A stretch of 64,000 nt of DNA from Algoriphagus sp. (GTDB taxonomy: Bacteria > Bacteroidota > Bacteroidia > Cytophagales > Cyclobacteriaceae), in assembly GCF_029254265.1 (NCBI RefSeq), contig NZ_JAQWXX010000027.1:1-64000 (forward strand). The letters are read 5' to 3'. Positions 35,850 through 44,369 of this stretch are shown here, piece by piece; positions within the stretch are counted from its first letter, which is position 1, and each line of letters begins with the position of its first letter. A model generated the notes under the pieces. It saw only the letters and a list, made by a program, of their open reading frames with translations. It was not told the DNA's origin and made no database searches. The position numbers and the translations under genes were made by a program.

Positions 35850-35861
35850 TTATTTCTTGTA

Positions 35862-36416
35862 TTAGTGAGCAGCATCGTAGGCTTTCTTTAACCAATCAAC
35901 GATTTCAGGATTGAAGTCTTTTGTTTCTGCAATATTAATTTTATGGTTGCACATGCCATTGGTTTTTGTGTCAATCTCCAAAATCCCTTCAGGTTCTTGG
36001 CCTTTTAAGTTTATTCCAATTTCATAGCGGGTTTTTGTAGCTGGAATAAGCATGGCAAATTGCTTTCTTCGCTTTACACTGATGTAGGCGTTTTTAGGGG
36101 CGAATTCAATATCATTTCCAAACTCTGATATTATGGCTTTTAACTTTTCATAAATGGGAAGAAAGTGCTCCTTGCCTTTATATTGTTTTTCGATCAGATC
36201 ATTCACATCTGGTGCTGAGCCTGCATCACTTTTTAAGGTTTTATGAGCAACTAGATTCGCAAAACCATGGGTAAATCCATGGTTATCTTTTAGAAATTTC
36301 ATGATTTCTCCATGTTTTGCAAATCCTTCTTTTCTCACGATTTGAATCCATTGCTCCAATGTTTTCCCATAGTTCTTTTCCAAATTGGAAATCATAGTTT
36401 GTGCAGCATCTTCCAT
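35862..36416 (-). CDS. DUF4287 and DUF5655 domain protein
   Basis: A 184-residue cytoplasmic protein. Residues about 1-65 match DUF4287 (TLEQWIQIVRKEGFAKHGEIMKF, with HGFTHGFANLVAHKTL). Residues about 85-180 match DUF5655 (VKRRKQFAMLIPATKTR, NHKINIAETKDFNPEI), a domain related to predicted transport or YdhG-like proteins. The combination is common in bacteria; function is unknown. It lies 12 nt downstream of the EEP family gene and probably shares its transcript. Confidence 0.87.
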   Translation of the reverse strand: MEDAAQTMISNLEKNYGKTLEQWIQIVRKEGFAKHGEIMKFLKDNHGFTHGFANLVAHKTLKSDAGSAPDVNDLIEKQYKGKEHFLPIYEKLKAIISEFGNDIEFAPKNAYISVKRRKQFAMLIPATKTRYEIGINLKGQEPEGILEIDTKTNGMCNHKINIAETKDFNPEIVDWLKKAYDAAH

Positions 36417-36428
36417 AGTTGTCGAGTT

Positions 36429-37421
36429 TTAGATTTCTATTTCTACCATAACTGGAAAGTGATCAGAAGCATTAAACAGTTGAGTTCGTAGATTTTGAAT
36501 AATGGGATCATCTTTTTCCAAATAGGGGTTCCAAACTTTTCCATTTGAAAAATTTAGTCCTTGACTGGCTAATATATGATCGATTAAGACATTGATTTGA
36601 TCTCCTGTAATCCGGTCTCTATATCTACTTGAATTAGGAGTGTATCCATAAGAACCCAATCTAGGTTTTGGAAGAACGGATTTTAAAATTAATTCAGGAC
36701 TCCAAGTATCTCCAAGCAAAATTTCTACAGCGCTTTTACTGAATTTATTTTCGTAGAAATCCAAGTCAAATCCATCGTTTATATCTCCCATAACCATTAC
36801 TTGTTGCCCTTTTTTTAGATAAGTGTCACATCTATCCCGGATTGACATGCATTCGGCAAAAAGTTTCAATCGATCTCGAGCAGATATCTGCTCAAATCTT
36901 GCATAATCTACCATGTCAAAAATCCCTTTAGATTTGGTGTGGGCTACGATTACTCTGGAAATAAATTCTCCGTCGGGAGTCAAGAGACTGAGCTCAAGTG
37001 GTGGACGATAGTGCTCATATTGCTCTTTGATAAGCCGATTGGTTGTATCTACTAAGAAAGGTTCGTCAAATCGCTTTCCATTTTCTGTGACAGGTGTAAA
37101 GAGCACCTTCAGCTTGTCCGGCTTATAAATTGCGGAAAGCTCCTGCTGACCAGCTGAGGGGAAACCATGGATTCCTTTATAAGCTTTTGAAGGGATGAAA
37201 TGCTGAGTCCAAGCTTCTAATTGAGCTGAAGCGGTTTTAGCCCCACTCACTAAAGTGTTTGGCCCTTCGACTATTCCCATAAAATCAGGATCCATGGCGT
37301 CTATCACTTCTGCCAGTTGCCGACTACGTTCCCCATCTTTTCCAGTAGTGGTGGGAGAACCATCTGTTTCGAATAGATTTCGCATCCATTCTACATTGTA
37401 TACTGCAATTTTCAGTTTCAT
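36429..37421 (-). CDS. Endonuclease/exonuclease/phosphatase (EEP) family protein
   Basis: A 330-residue DNase I-fold phosphoesterase. Motifs in order are VYNVEWMRNLF (Asn/metal), MGIVEGPNT (catalytic Glu), RVIVAHTKSKG (His), VMGDINDG (Asp/Asn), IDHILAS (Asp-His) and NASDHFPVMVEI (final catalytic His). All catalytic positions are present. No signal peptide is seen. Substrate may be nucleic acid or a phosphoester; the family does not settle it. The DUF4287/DUF5655 gene follows at 12 nt. Confidence 0.9.
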   Translation of the reverse strand: MKLKIAVYNVEWMRNLFETDGSPTTTGKDGERSRQLAEVIDAMDPDFMGIVEGPNTLVSGAKTASAQLEAWTQHFIPSKAYKGIHGFPSAGQQELSAIYKPDKLKVLFTPVTENGKRFDEPFLVDTTNRLIKEQYEHYRPPLELSLLTPDGEFISRVIVAHTKSKGIFDMVDYARFEQISARDRLKLFAECMSIRDRCDTYLKKGQQVMVMGDINDGFDLDFYENKFSKSAVEILLGDTWSPELILKSVLPKPRLGSYGYTPNSSRYRDRITGDQINVLIDHILASQGLNFSNGKVWNPYLEKDDPIIQNLRTQLFNASDHFPVMVEIEI

Positions 37422-37499
37422 AAAAATCTTTATTTAAATTAAAAATCAGTTTTAATTTAAATAAAGATTTGGAAAATGCTGGCTAACAAAGCATTAGGT

Positions 37500-38645
37500 T
37501 TACACTTTTATATAAACTTTTTTTCGATCCATCCAGTATCCAATTACCCAAATAAGTAGCATGTAACTAATCGCAAATAGGAAGGAAGCCAGCTTTGGGC
37601 TTAGCCAATTCGAGAAAAGATTAGAATAAATGGCTCCTTTAAGAGTAGTATCACCTATAGGAATCATCGAGAAAATCGAAATCACAATCCCTGAGGCTAC
37701 ATAGAGAATCAAAGGATTTCTACCAAAAACCTCAAAGAAATAGGTCCATCCTTTCCAGTTTCGAATCTCTATGAACCAGATCAAAACTGATAATATTAAT
37801 AGGTCTCGGCCAACTGTATGGAGGACATATGAACTTGTCCAGATTTTTTTATTGATAGGGAAAACAATGTCCCAAACGTAGCTGAGAATGACTAGACCAA
37901 TAGACCAAACTAATAAAGTACGGACGGTTTTAAAGTTGTTTCCATTCTTTTGAATGAAAATACCTGCTAGATAGCCGGCTATGACATTTACTATGGAAGG
38001 AAGTGTGCTTAGAATGCCTTCTGGATCAAAAGGAATTCCTTCACCTGTGTACATCCGCTCAGCACCAATTACCGCCAAATCAAGTTTGATGGCAGCATTG
38101 CCTTCCAGACCATATGGGTCTCCTGGATCCCCAAAAAAATACATTAGCCCCCAATAAGCTAGGAGCGCAATGCCAGAAAAGATCCATCCTAGTTTTGGAC
38201 CGCCTAGGTATAAGACCAATGCTCCGAAGAAATAAGCTAAAGCAATTCGTTGTAAAACTCCGAAAAGTCTGACTTCACCAAGATTGATAAAAGTCATGCT
38301 ACCAGATTCTGTAATTTCATAAAACGGAAATGCATTTAATAGCCATCCTATCAAGAAAATCAAAACTGTTCTTTTTCCTACTTTTTTGAAGAAGTCTTCT
38401 GCTGACATTTCACCTAATCGTTTCATAGCAAAACTCATTGCATTACCTACCACAAATAGGAAAGTAGGAAAAACCAAATCAGTCATAGTAAATCCATGCC
38501 AGGAAGCGTGTGCTAAGGGGCCGTATAAATTTGACCAGCTTCCAGGTGTATTCACGATAATCATAAACGCAATGGTCATTCCGCGAAGCACATCAAGTGC
38601 TAAATAGCGATTACTCATTGGGGATTGGAGAGAGGATGGTGTCAT
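37500..38645 (-). CDS. HGSNAT/DUF5009-like membrane acyltransferase
   Basis: A 381-residue integral membrane protein with about ten helices. The N-terminus RYLALDVLRGMTIAFMIIVN and the following ASWHGFTMTDLVFPTFLFVVG are the hallmark of the heparan-alpha-glucosaminide N-acetyltransferase/YeiB-related acyltransferase group (DUF5009), with the active-site His in that second motif. Such enzymes are thought to move an acetyl group across the membrane to a sugar. Translation may begin at Met10 (MSNRYL). It diverges from the PPK2 gene. Confidence 0.87.
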   Translation of the reverse strand: MTPSSLQSPMSNRYLALDVLRGMTIAFMIIVNTPGSWSNLYGPLAHASWHGFTMTDLVFPTFLFVVGNAMSFAMKRLGEMSAEDFFKKVGKRTVLIFLIGWLLNAFPFYEITESGSMTFINLGEVRLFGVLQRIALAYFFGALVLYLGGPKLGWIFSGIALLAYWGLMYFFGDPGDPYGLEGNAAIKLDLAVIGAERMYTGEGIPFDPEGILSTLPSIVNVIAGYLAGIFIQKNGNNFKTVRTLLVWSIGLVILSYVWDIVFPINKKIWTSSYVLHTVGRDLLILSVLIWFIEIRNWKGWTYFFEVFGRNPLILYVASGIVISIFSMIPIGDTTLKGAIYSNLFSNWLSPKLASFLFAISYMLLIWVIGYWMDRKKVYIKV

Positions 38646-38754
38646 AGACTCTTTCTGGGCTTATTTTGGGTGATTATTCTTAGGGCTTTAAGATAAAACA
38701 TTATATTGTTTTTTGCTTAATGCCCCTGACTTTGTCTTATTGAAATTATTATTT

Positions 38755-39636
38755 ATGAAAAATATCCCTATTGAATCTCTAAAGGTTACAGAACCCATAA
38801 AACTGAATGAACTTCCGACTTACATTGATTTGGAATGTTCTGAAAAGAAAAAAGATAAAGTGCTTAATGAATACAGGGAGGCATTAAGTGACCACCAAGA
38901 TATGATGTATGCACACGATAAATATAGTGTCCTAATTTGTTTGCAAGGAATGGATACTGCGGGAAAGGATAGCTTGATTCGTGAAGTATTCAAGGAATTC
39001 AACCCCAGAGGAGTAGTGATCGAAAGCTTCAAAACTCCGTCTTCGCAGGAATTGGAGCATGATTATTTATGGAGGCATTACATTGCCCTTCCTGAACGAG
39101 GAAAATATACTGTTTTCAATCGAACTCATTATGAAAATGTGTTAGTGACTCGAGTGCATCCAGAATATATTTTGAACGAAAATATTCCAGGAATCAATAC
39201 CACGGATGATATAACTCCTGAATTTTGGGAAAATCGTTTTGATTCGATAATTAATTTTGAAAAACATGTTCAACAAAACGGAATCATCATTCTTAAGTTT
39301 TTTCTCCATCTAAGTAAAAAAGAACAGGGTGCCAGGTTGCTGAGAAGGCTTGATAAGCCTAAGCACAATTGGAAATTCTCCCCCGGTGATCTGAAAGAAA
39401 GATCCCATTGGGATGATTATCAAAAATATTATGAAGAGGCCATTAACAAAACATCAAAGCCTGATGCTCCTTGGTATATAATTCCTGCTGATAATAAAGA
39501 AACAGCCCGTGTTTTGGTAGCAAAAACGATCCTAGAAGAAGTTAGTAAGTATACTGATATCGTCTACCCGGAATTGAATGAAGCAATCAAAAAAGATATT
39601 CCGAAATACCAAGAGCAATTAAAAGAGGAGAAGTAG
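38755..39636 (+). CDS. Polyphosphate kinase 2 (PPK2) family protein
   Basis: Transfers phosphate between polyphosphate and nucleotides. Walker A is LQGMDTAGKDSLI, the lid/Walker B part is PERGKYTVFNRTHYENVLV, and KFFLHLSKKEQGARLLRR and DAPWYIIPADNKE are conserved. The single-domain form suggests class I or III (nucleoside diphosphate or AMP/ADP as acceptor); the class is not resolved. I chose ATG 38755 (MKNIPIESLK); an in-frame start at 38713 adds 14 residues that look non-native. Confidence 0.93.
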   Translation: MKNIPIESLKVTEPIKLNELPTYIDLECSEKKKDKVLNEYREALSDHQDMMYAHDKYSVLICLQGMDTAGKDSLIREVFKEFNPRGVVIESFKTPSSQELEHDYLWRHYIALPERGKYTVFNRTHYENVLVTRVHPEYILNENIPGINTTDDITPEFWENRFDSIINFEKHVQQNGIIILKFFLHLSKKEQGARLLRRLDKPKHNWKFSPGDLKERSHWDDYQKYYEEAINKTSKPDAPWYIIPADNKETARVLVAKTILEEVSKYTDIVYPELNEAIKKDIPKYQEQLKEEK

Positions 39637-39730
39637 TAAATTGTTTGAAACTCTTTTTGTGTTATTTTAAGATAAAAATTATACTTATATAGAGTTTTAA
39701 TTCAAATTTTTAAACAAAACAAAGTATTCA

Positions 39731-40951
39731 ATGAGAAAATTATTCTTTCTTTTTTTAGCAGTTTTTCTTTTTGGTTCAGTAGAGGCCCAAAAAAGATATG
39801 TGGTAAAACTTAAAGACAAACCACTTTCTGAAGGTAGAGTCGAGACAGGAGATCGTGATACCAATAACGATCGTCAAAAAGGCCCGAGAAAAGATAAACT
39901 TGATAAGGTGGATCGATTAGCTAGGAGTAAAGGGGTCAATAATGTGTTTAAATCCTTTGCTGATGCAGAAGTAGGGTTTATTGCAGAATTGACAGAAGCA
40001 CAAAGACAAGCCTTACAAGCAGATTCGGATGTAGAGTCTGTTTTGGAGGATTTTAAGATGCAAAGCAAACCAAGGATGCAAAGTCGTCCTAGAATGCAAT
40101 CCAGACCAAGGATGCAGGTAGATTATGGCTATGATATTGACTTGGGTACTAGTTGTGCAATTGACCAGTCAGGCGGTCCTATAAAAATCAACGGAAGTGT
40201 GAAAAAGTCAATTTGGGTGATAGATTCTGGTATTGATGGTAAACACAAAGATTTGAAAGTAGATAAAAAGTACAGCAAATCATTTATTGATAATTCACCA
40301 TTAGTGGATGGAGTAGGTCACGGAACCCATGTGGCAGGTATAGCAGCAGCCGATGGAAAGGGAAACCCAAGTAGCTTCAGAATGAGTGGAGTTGCCGCAG
40401 GAGCTAATCTAATTTCTCTAAAAGTATTAGACAGTAATGGTGAAGGATTTTGGTCAGATATCATTGCTGCACTGGATCATGTGAGCAAGTTTGGGATCAA
40501 AGGTGACGTAGTTATGATGAGCTTGGGAAGTTTTGAAATTGCTAATTGTGAAAATTCTAATCCTCAACTTAAGCAAGCAATTGAGCATGTTGCAGATTTG
40601 GGAATTTATGTGGTGATGTCTGCTGGAAATGATGAGGGAGATGCAATGCGGAATTCTCCAGGCTGTATCTCTGGACCAAATATTTTCACAATAGGTTCGA
40701 TAGATTCCAGTTGTGCTGATGGTACAATTGGATGTTCTGAATTCTCCAACTTTGGTCCAAATGTAGATTGGGTCGTTCCTGGGGACAATATTTTCTCGAC
40801 TTTCCCTGGAGATGAGTATGCTGTTCAATCTGGGACATCCATGTCTTGCGCTCTATTTGCAGGTATTATGTTAGCGACTGATGGTAATCCAGTGGTTTCC
40901 TCATCGATTAATTGTAGTGGAAGAAATTATTCTATTCCTAAAGTGAGATAG
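39731..40951 (+). CDS. Subtilisin-like (S8) serine protease with I9-type propeptide
   Basis: A 406-residue exported protease. Residues 1-19 are a signal peptide (ending VEAQ), about 20-108 an I9-like propeptide with a charged insert. A short tandem repeat region follows (110-129), then the catalytic domain with the Asp in IWVIDSGIDG, the His in GVGHGTHVAGIAA and the Ser in QSGTSMSCALFAG. The oxyanion Asn is likely in VVMSAGNDEGD. There is no C-terminal sorting domain, so it may stay periplasmic or be released. The repeat region lies where propeptide cleavage is expected. A strong terminator lies 156 nt downstream. Confidence 0.93.
   Translation: MRKLFFLFLAVFLFGSVEAQKRYVVKLKDKPLSEGRVETGDRDTNNDRQKGPRKDKLDKVDRLARSKGVNNVFKSFADAEVGFIAELTEAQRQALQADSDVESVLEDFKMQSKPRMQSRPRMQSRPRMQVDYGYDIDLGTSCAIDQSGGPIKINGSVKKSIWVIDSGIDGKHKDLKVDKKYSKSFIDNSPLVDGVGHGTHVAGIAAADGKGNPSSFRMSGVAAGANLISLKVLDSNGEGFWSDIIAALDHVSKFGIKGDVVMMSLGSFEIANCENSNPQLKQAIEHVADLGIYVVMSAGNDEGDAMRNSPGCISGPNIFTIGSIDSSCADGTIGCSEFSNFGPNVDWVVPGDNIFSTFPGDEYAVQSGTSMSCALFAGIMLATDGNPVVSSSINCSGRNYSIPKVR
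40058..40117 (+). repeat. In-frame 18-bp tandem repeat in the S8 protease gene
   Basis: Three 18-bp units (40058-40075, 40076-40093, 40094-40111) and a partial fourth encode M-Q-S-K/R-P-R repeated, residues 110-129. Codon use differs between units (AGC/AGT/TCC for Ser; AAA/CGT/AGA), so the copies are not recent. Confidence 0.85.
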
Positions 40952-41106
40952 GAAATAATTATTGCCATTATGATTGAAGATTTCCTGAATCATAAATATT
41001 AGACTGCTTAGGTTAGCTGTCTATTGACTTTTGATCTTAGCAGCTACTTTCGAAGCTCAAATCTTTTCTTATTGGTAAGAATTTGGCCATCCTTATTTAC
41101 TTATTC

Positions 41107-41143
41107 AAGAGGCTCAATTGAAAATCAATTGAGCCTCTTTTTT
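41107..41143. terminator. Bidirectional intrinsic terminator
   Basis: A perfect 14-bp stem (41107-41120 with 41126-41139) around AAAAT is followed by a T-run. It lies between the S8 protease gene (+) and the convergent adenylate cyclase gene (-). Confidence 0.88.
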
Positions 41144-41157
41144 GAATTATAGTAGGT

Positions 41158-43398
41158 TTATTTGATAGGAGAACTAGCCCAAGAATTAAGAGCCATAACT
41201 CGGATTTCTCCTTTGATATTTGCCAAAAAGAGATTGAAATCCGGATTTGAATTTAAGCTTGTAAAAAGTGGATTGTTTTCGATCATGATGTAATCCTGGA
41301 AATTTAAATCTTTTGCCTTTTCCAGATAATTTAAAGCTTCTTGATTGTTTCCTTGTAGAGCTTCCAGTGCAGCCGCAAAAAAGGCAAAATCCTTATCTAA
41401 TTCATCTCCTGACAATACTTCAATATAGTTAGCCAACTTGCGATCAATTAAATCCTGTGGTGCTAAAGTTTCTCCTTCATTACCTCTGAGGAATCCCATA
41501 TCTTTTTTTAGAAGATAAGCTAAAAAGACTGGTGTACTGAAATAGGGGTCAGAATCCCAATTCTTTTTCATCTCCATGGCATCCTCAAATAAACTTTTAG
41601 CTAGTTTAAAATCACCTTTTAAGAATGCTAAGATCCCTGCAGATTGGTAAGTATAAGGGTTGCCTTTTTCCAAAGAAATTATTTTGGGTATCTGTGCAGC
41701 TACACTATCCATCTTTTGCTCAGCTAGAAAGCTAAGTCCCAATTGTTCGTATGTATCGTAGGATGGTTTTATAGTAATGGATTTGCGAAGCCAGATTTGA
41801 GCTTCTTTCTGATTTTCTAATAGTCTATAATTCCATCCAAGAATTTGGAATGGTATAAAACTTCTCGGGTTTAAGCCAGCAGCTTTCCGCTGAAGAGCCA
41901 AAGACTTATCTAATTGACCAGAAACAAAGTAAACGGTTGCGAGATTACCGACAGCCTGAGCATGATTATTACTTATTTCAACAGCCTTTACCAGATTTTC
42001 AGTGGCCAAATCATATTGATTATTATAATAGTAAGCAATTCCTAGGGCTTTGAAGGGTTCAGCTAGACGAGGATCCTTTTCAACTGCAATTTTTCCGGCA
42101 TTCAAAGCAGAATCAATCCAAACACTTCCTTGATAAAAAACCCCTTCCATTTGAGCATAGGAATCAGCTAATCCAGCCCAGGCCAAAGCAAAATCTTCAT
42201 CAATCTCTATTGCCTTTTTAAAGTTTGCGATGGCTTCAAAATTCCTAGGTAATTCATACTCATAGTAAAGCTCTCTGCCTTTAAGGTATTCCTCGTAGGC
42301 CTCAAAACTTTCCGTTGGCCTCTTTTTTAACTGATTTATTTCATCCAAAGTCACATTTGCTTTCAACTTTGCTGCGATTTCTTCAGCTATAGTAGATTGA
42401 ATTTCAAAGAGATCATCGATCTGATCTAAATCGAATGTTTCTGCCCAAAGGGCTTGATTAGAATTTACATCAATAAGTTGAACTCTGATTCGAATTTTCT
42501 CTCCGGCCCATTGCACACTTCCTTCCAATAAAGTGCTGACTCCAAGCGAAAAAGCGATTTCAGCATTACTCTCTTGAGAATTTTTATACAATACTGTACT
42601 AGATCTTGAAATTACTCTTAAGGAGTTTATTTTGGAAAGTTGCGTAATGATATCTTCTGTAAGACCATCGCTGAAGTATTCCTTTGTCGGATCTGCATTC
42701 AGATTTTTCAGAGGAAGAACTGCAACTGATTTGTCGTTTTCCCAAGGATTAGTGGGATTGAGAAGGATTGTCCAAATCAAAAAACCTATAACTCCTATCA
42801 GCGCTACGATCCCAATCCAATATTTCCAAGGGTTTCGCTCTTGAAATTTGACTGTGCGGATCATTTCCTGGCGCTTTGGAACAGCTAGGATATCATTTGT
42901 CAACGCAAAAAGCTCCAGCTTTCGAGCAACATTCTTCAGATCAAAATAACCCAGATTAATGCATGGGAATATTAGTTTATCCTTGATTAGAAGTAGAACT
43001 TCTTTCGAAAATAAAATGCAGGAAGGCACACCGATGCTTTGTATTCTTGAAGCTACATTAACAGCATCCCCGAACACATCATTGTTTTCAAAAATAATTT
43101 CTCCAGAATGAAGCCCAATTCTCAGTTTAACTTCTGGATCATCATGCCAAAGGTTTTGAATCTCCAGACTTGCGTTCAAGGAATCCTCTGCAGTTTCAAA
43201 AACAGCCAGAATTCCATCTCCAAGTTCTTTGATAAGTCGGCCATTGTGCTTTTCAAATGCTTGCTGGTGAAAAGAAACATTCTTTTTCATCAGCTCAAAG
43301 GCTCTATCCTCGTCCTTTCCCATCAAGAGTGTGTAGCCAACAATATCTGAGAAAAATACGACCGAAAGTTGTCTCTTAAGGGGTTGATTCATATACAA
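41158..43398 (-). CDS. Class III adenylate cyclase fused to TolB-like domain and TPRs
   Basis: A 746-residue one-pass membrane protein. The N-terminal cytoplasmic cyclase domain (about 8-185) has both metal-binding Asp (D18 in FFSDIVGYT, D61 in KELGDGILAVF). It also has the adenine-specifying pair K57 and D107 and the transition-state pair N114 and R118 (DVFGDAVNVASR), so it should make cAMP. A transmembrane helix follows (about 192-215). The outer part begins with a FlgO/TolB-like domain (SVAVLPLKNL, FSDGLTEDIITQLSKI), then TPR repeats to about residue 700. The layout suggests that an extracytoplasmic signal or partner sets cAMP output (inference). Translation may begin at Met3. Confidence 0.92.
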   Translation of the reverse strand: MYMNQPLKRQLSVVFFSDIVGYTLLMGKDEDRAFELMKKNVSFHQQAFEKHNGRLIKELGDGILAVFETAEDSLNASLEIQNLWHDDPEVKLRIGLHSGEIIFENNDVFGDAVNVASRIQSIGVPSCILFSKEVLLLIKDKLIFPCINLGYFDLKNVARKLELFALTNDILAVPKRQEMIRTVKFQERNPWKYWIGIVALIGVIGFLIWTILLNPTNPWENDKSVAVLPLKNLNADPTKEYFSDGLTEDIITQLSKINSLRVISRSSTVLYKNSQESNAEIAFSLGVSTLLEGSVQWAGEKIRIRVQLIDVNSNQALWAETFDLDQIDDLFEIQSTIAEEIAAKLKANVTLDEINQLKKRPTESFEAYEEYLKGRELYYEYELPRNFEAIANFKKAIEIDEDFALAWAGLADSYAQMEGVFYQGSVWIDSALNAGKIAVEKDPRLAEPFKALGIAYYYNNQYDLATENLVKAVEISNNHAQAVGNLATVYFVSGQLDKSLALQRKAAGLNPRSFIPFQILGWNYRLLENQKEAQIWLRKSITIKPSYDTYEQLGLSFLAEQKMDSVAAQIPKIISLEKGNPYTYQSAGILAFLKGDFKLAKSLFEDAMEMKKNWDSDPYFSTPVFLAYLLKKDMGFLRGNEGETLAPQDLIDRKLANYIEVLSGDELDKDFAFFAAALEALQGNNQEALNYLEKAKDLNFQDYIMIENNPLFTSLNSNPDFNLFLANIKGEIRVMALNSWASSPIK

Positions 43399-43631
43399 AA
43401 ACTAATTGGGAGTGCTCTAGTCAATTAGAATAGTTATTTGCGGCTTGGTCTTGCTATTTGTTCTGTCTTTATGAGAAGGCATTCAAAATAATACCTAATC
43501 AAAGGTTAAAATAGGACAAACAATTTTTAATCTCGAATTTATCACGAAGTGAATTTGGATTATTTTAATTTTTTCTGATTTGAAATCTTTAAAACCTTAA
43601 AAATTAACAAGCTTAAACAAGTTTAGATCTG

Positions 43632-44366
43632 CTAGATGGATTTTATTAAAGCTCTGTATTTTTCAGTCAAAACGGTATTTATTTCTTCCCCTTCATCTGA
43701 ATTAGAACTGCTGAAGATTTCTGGTTGAAATCCTTGTTTGACTAGTATTTCGGTGGCTTGAACCATTATCGCCTGAACGATTGCTGCTCCAAGGACGGTA
43801 GAGGTAGCTCCAACCATTGTCGGTAAATCATTTATAGAAATGCTCGCGTCGCCAATCTCCCCAAAATTATCCAAATAAAGATCGCTGACCTCAAAAAGCT
43901 TCAATCCAGACGAATGCCTTGACTCCACCGATTTGGTATGTTTAAGATTTGTAAGACAGATTACTTTTGCTCCAGCAGCTTTTGCAATTTGAGCCATTTC
44001 GATTGAAACGGGATTTCTACCTGAATTTGAACTTATGATAAAAACGTCGGATGCTCCAAATTGATATTCTGAAAGAAGTTTTGCTGCGTAACCCTCCATT
44101 CGTTCTACTTCAGTACTTTTTGAGGCATTTTCATGGAGCATCAAAGCAGGATCCAGAATGGGGATAATTCTGGCAAAGCCACCGGCTCTGTAAAAAATCT
44201 CCTCAGCTAAAAGATGGGAGTGTCCAGTACCCGATGTAAAAATCCAACCATTTTGTTCTATAGAATCTGCAATCCAAGTTGCTGCTTGCTGGATTTTAAT
44301 TTTTTGATCAAATGCTACTTTTAGTTTTTCCGAGATGGTTCTAAAATAGCGTTGGTAGGCTTCCAT
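43632..44366 (-). CDS. SIS-domain (sugar phosphate isomerase-like) protein
   Basis: A 244-residue SIS-fold protein of the UPF0309-like group. The phosphosugar-binding loops are seen as IFTSGTGHSHLLAEE and FIISSNSGRNPVSIEM, with AGAKVICLTNLKHTKSV between strands. The family binds phosphorylated amino sugars or acts on N-acetyl sugar phosphates. It is the last gene of the four-gene PSD operon, 3 nt after the PSCyt1/Fn3-associated gene, which hints that the operon deals with a sugar. Confidence 0.87.
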   Translation of the reverse strand: MEAYQRYFRTISEKLKVAFDQKIKIQQAATWIADSIEQNGWIFTSGTGHSHLLAEEIFYRAGGFARIIPILDPALMLHENASKSTEVERMEGYAAKLLSEYQFGASDVFIISSNSGRNPVSIEMAQIAKAAGAKVICLTNLKHTKSVESRHSSGLKLFEVSDLYLDNFGEIGDASISINDLPTMVGATSTVLGAAIVQAIMVQATEILVKQGFQPEIFSSSNSDEGEEINTVLTEKYRALIKSI

Positions 44367-44369
44367 TAT

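Noticed and set aside
40058..40117. Possible CRISPR or non-coding tandem repeat
   Set aside because: Units are 18 bp, contiguous and in frame without spacers; they are coding repeats in the protease gene.
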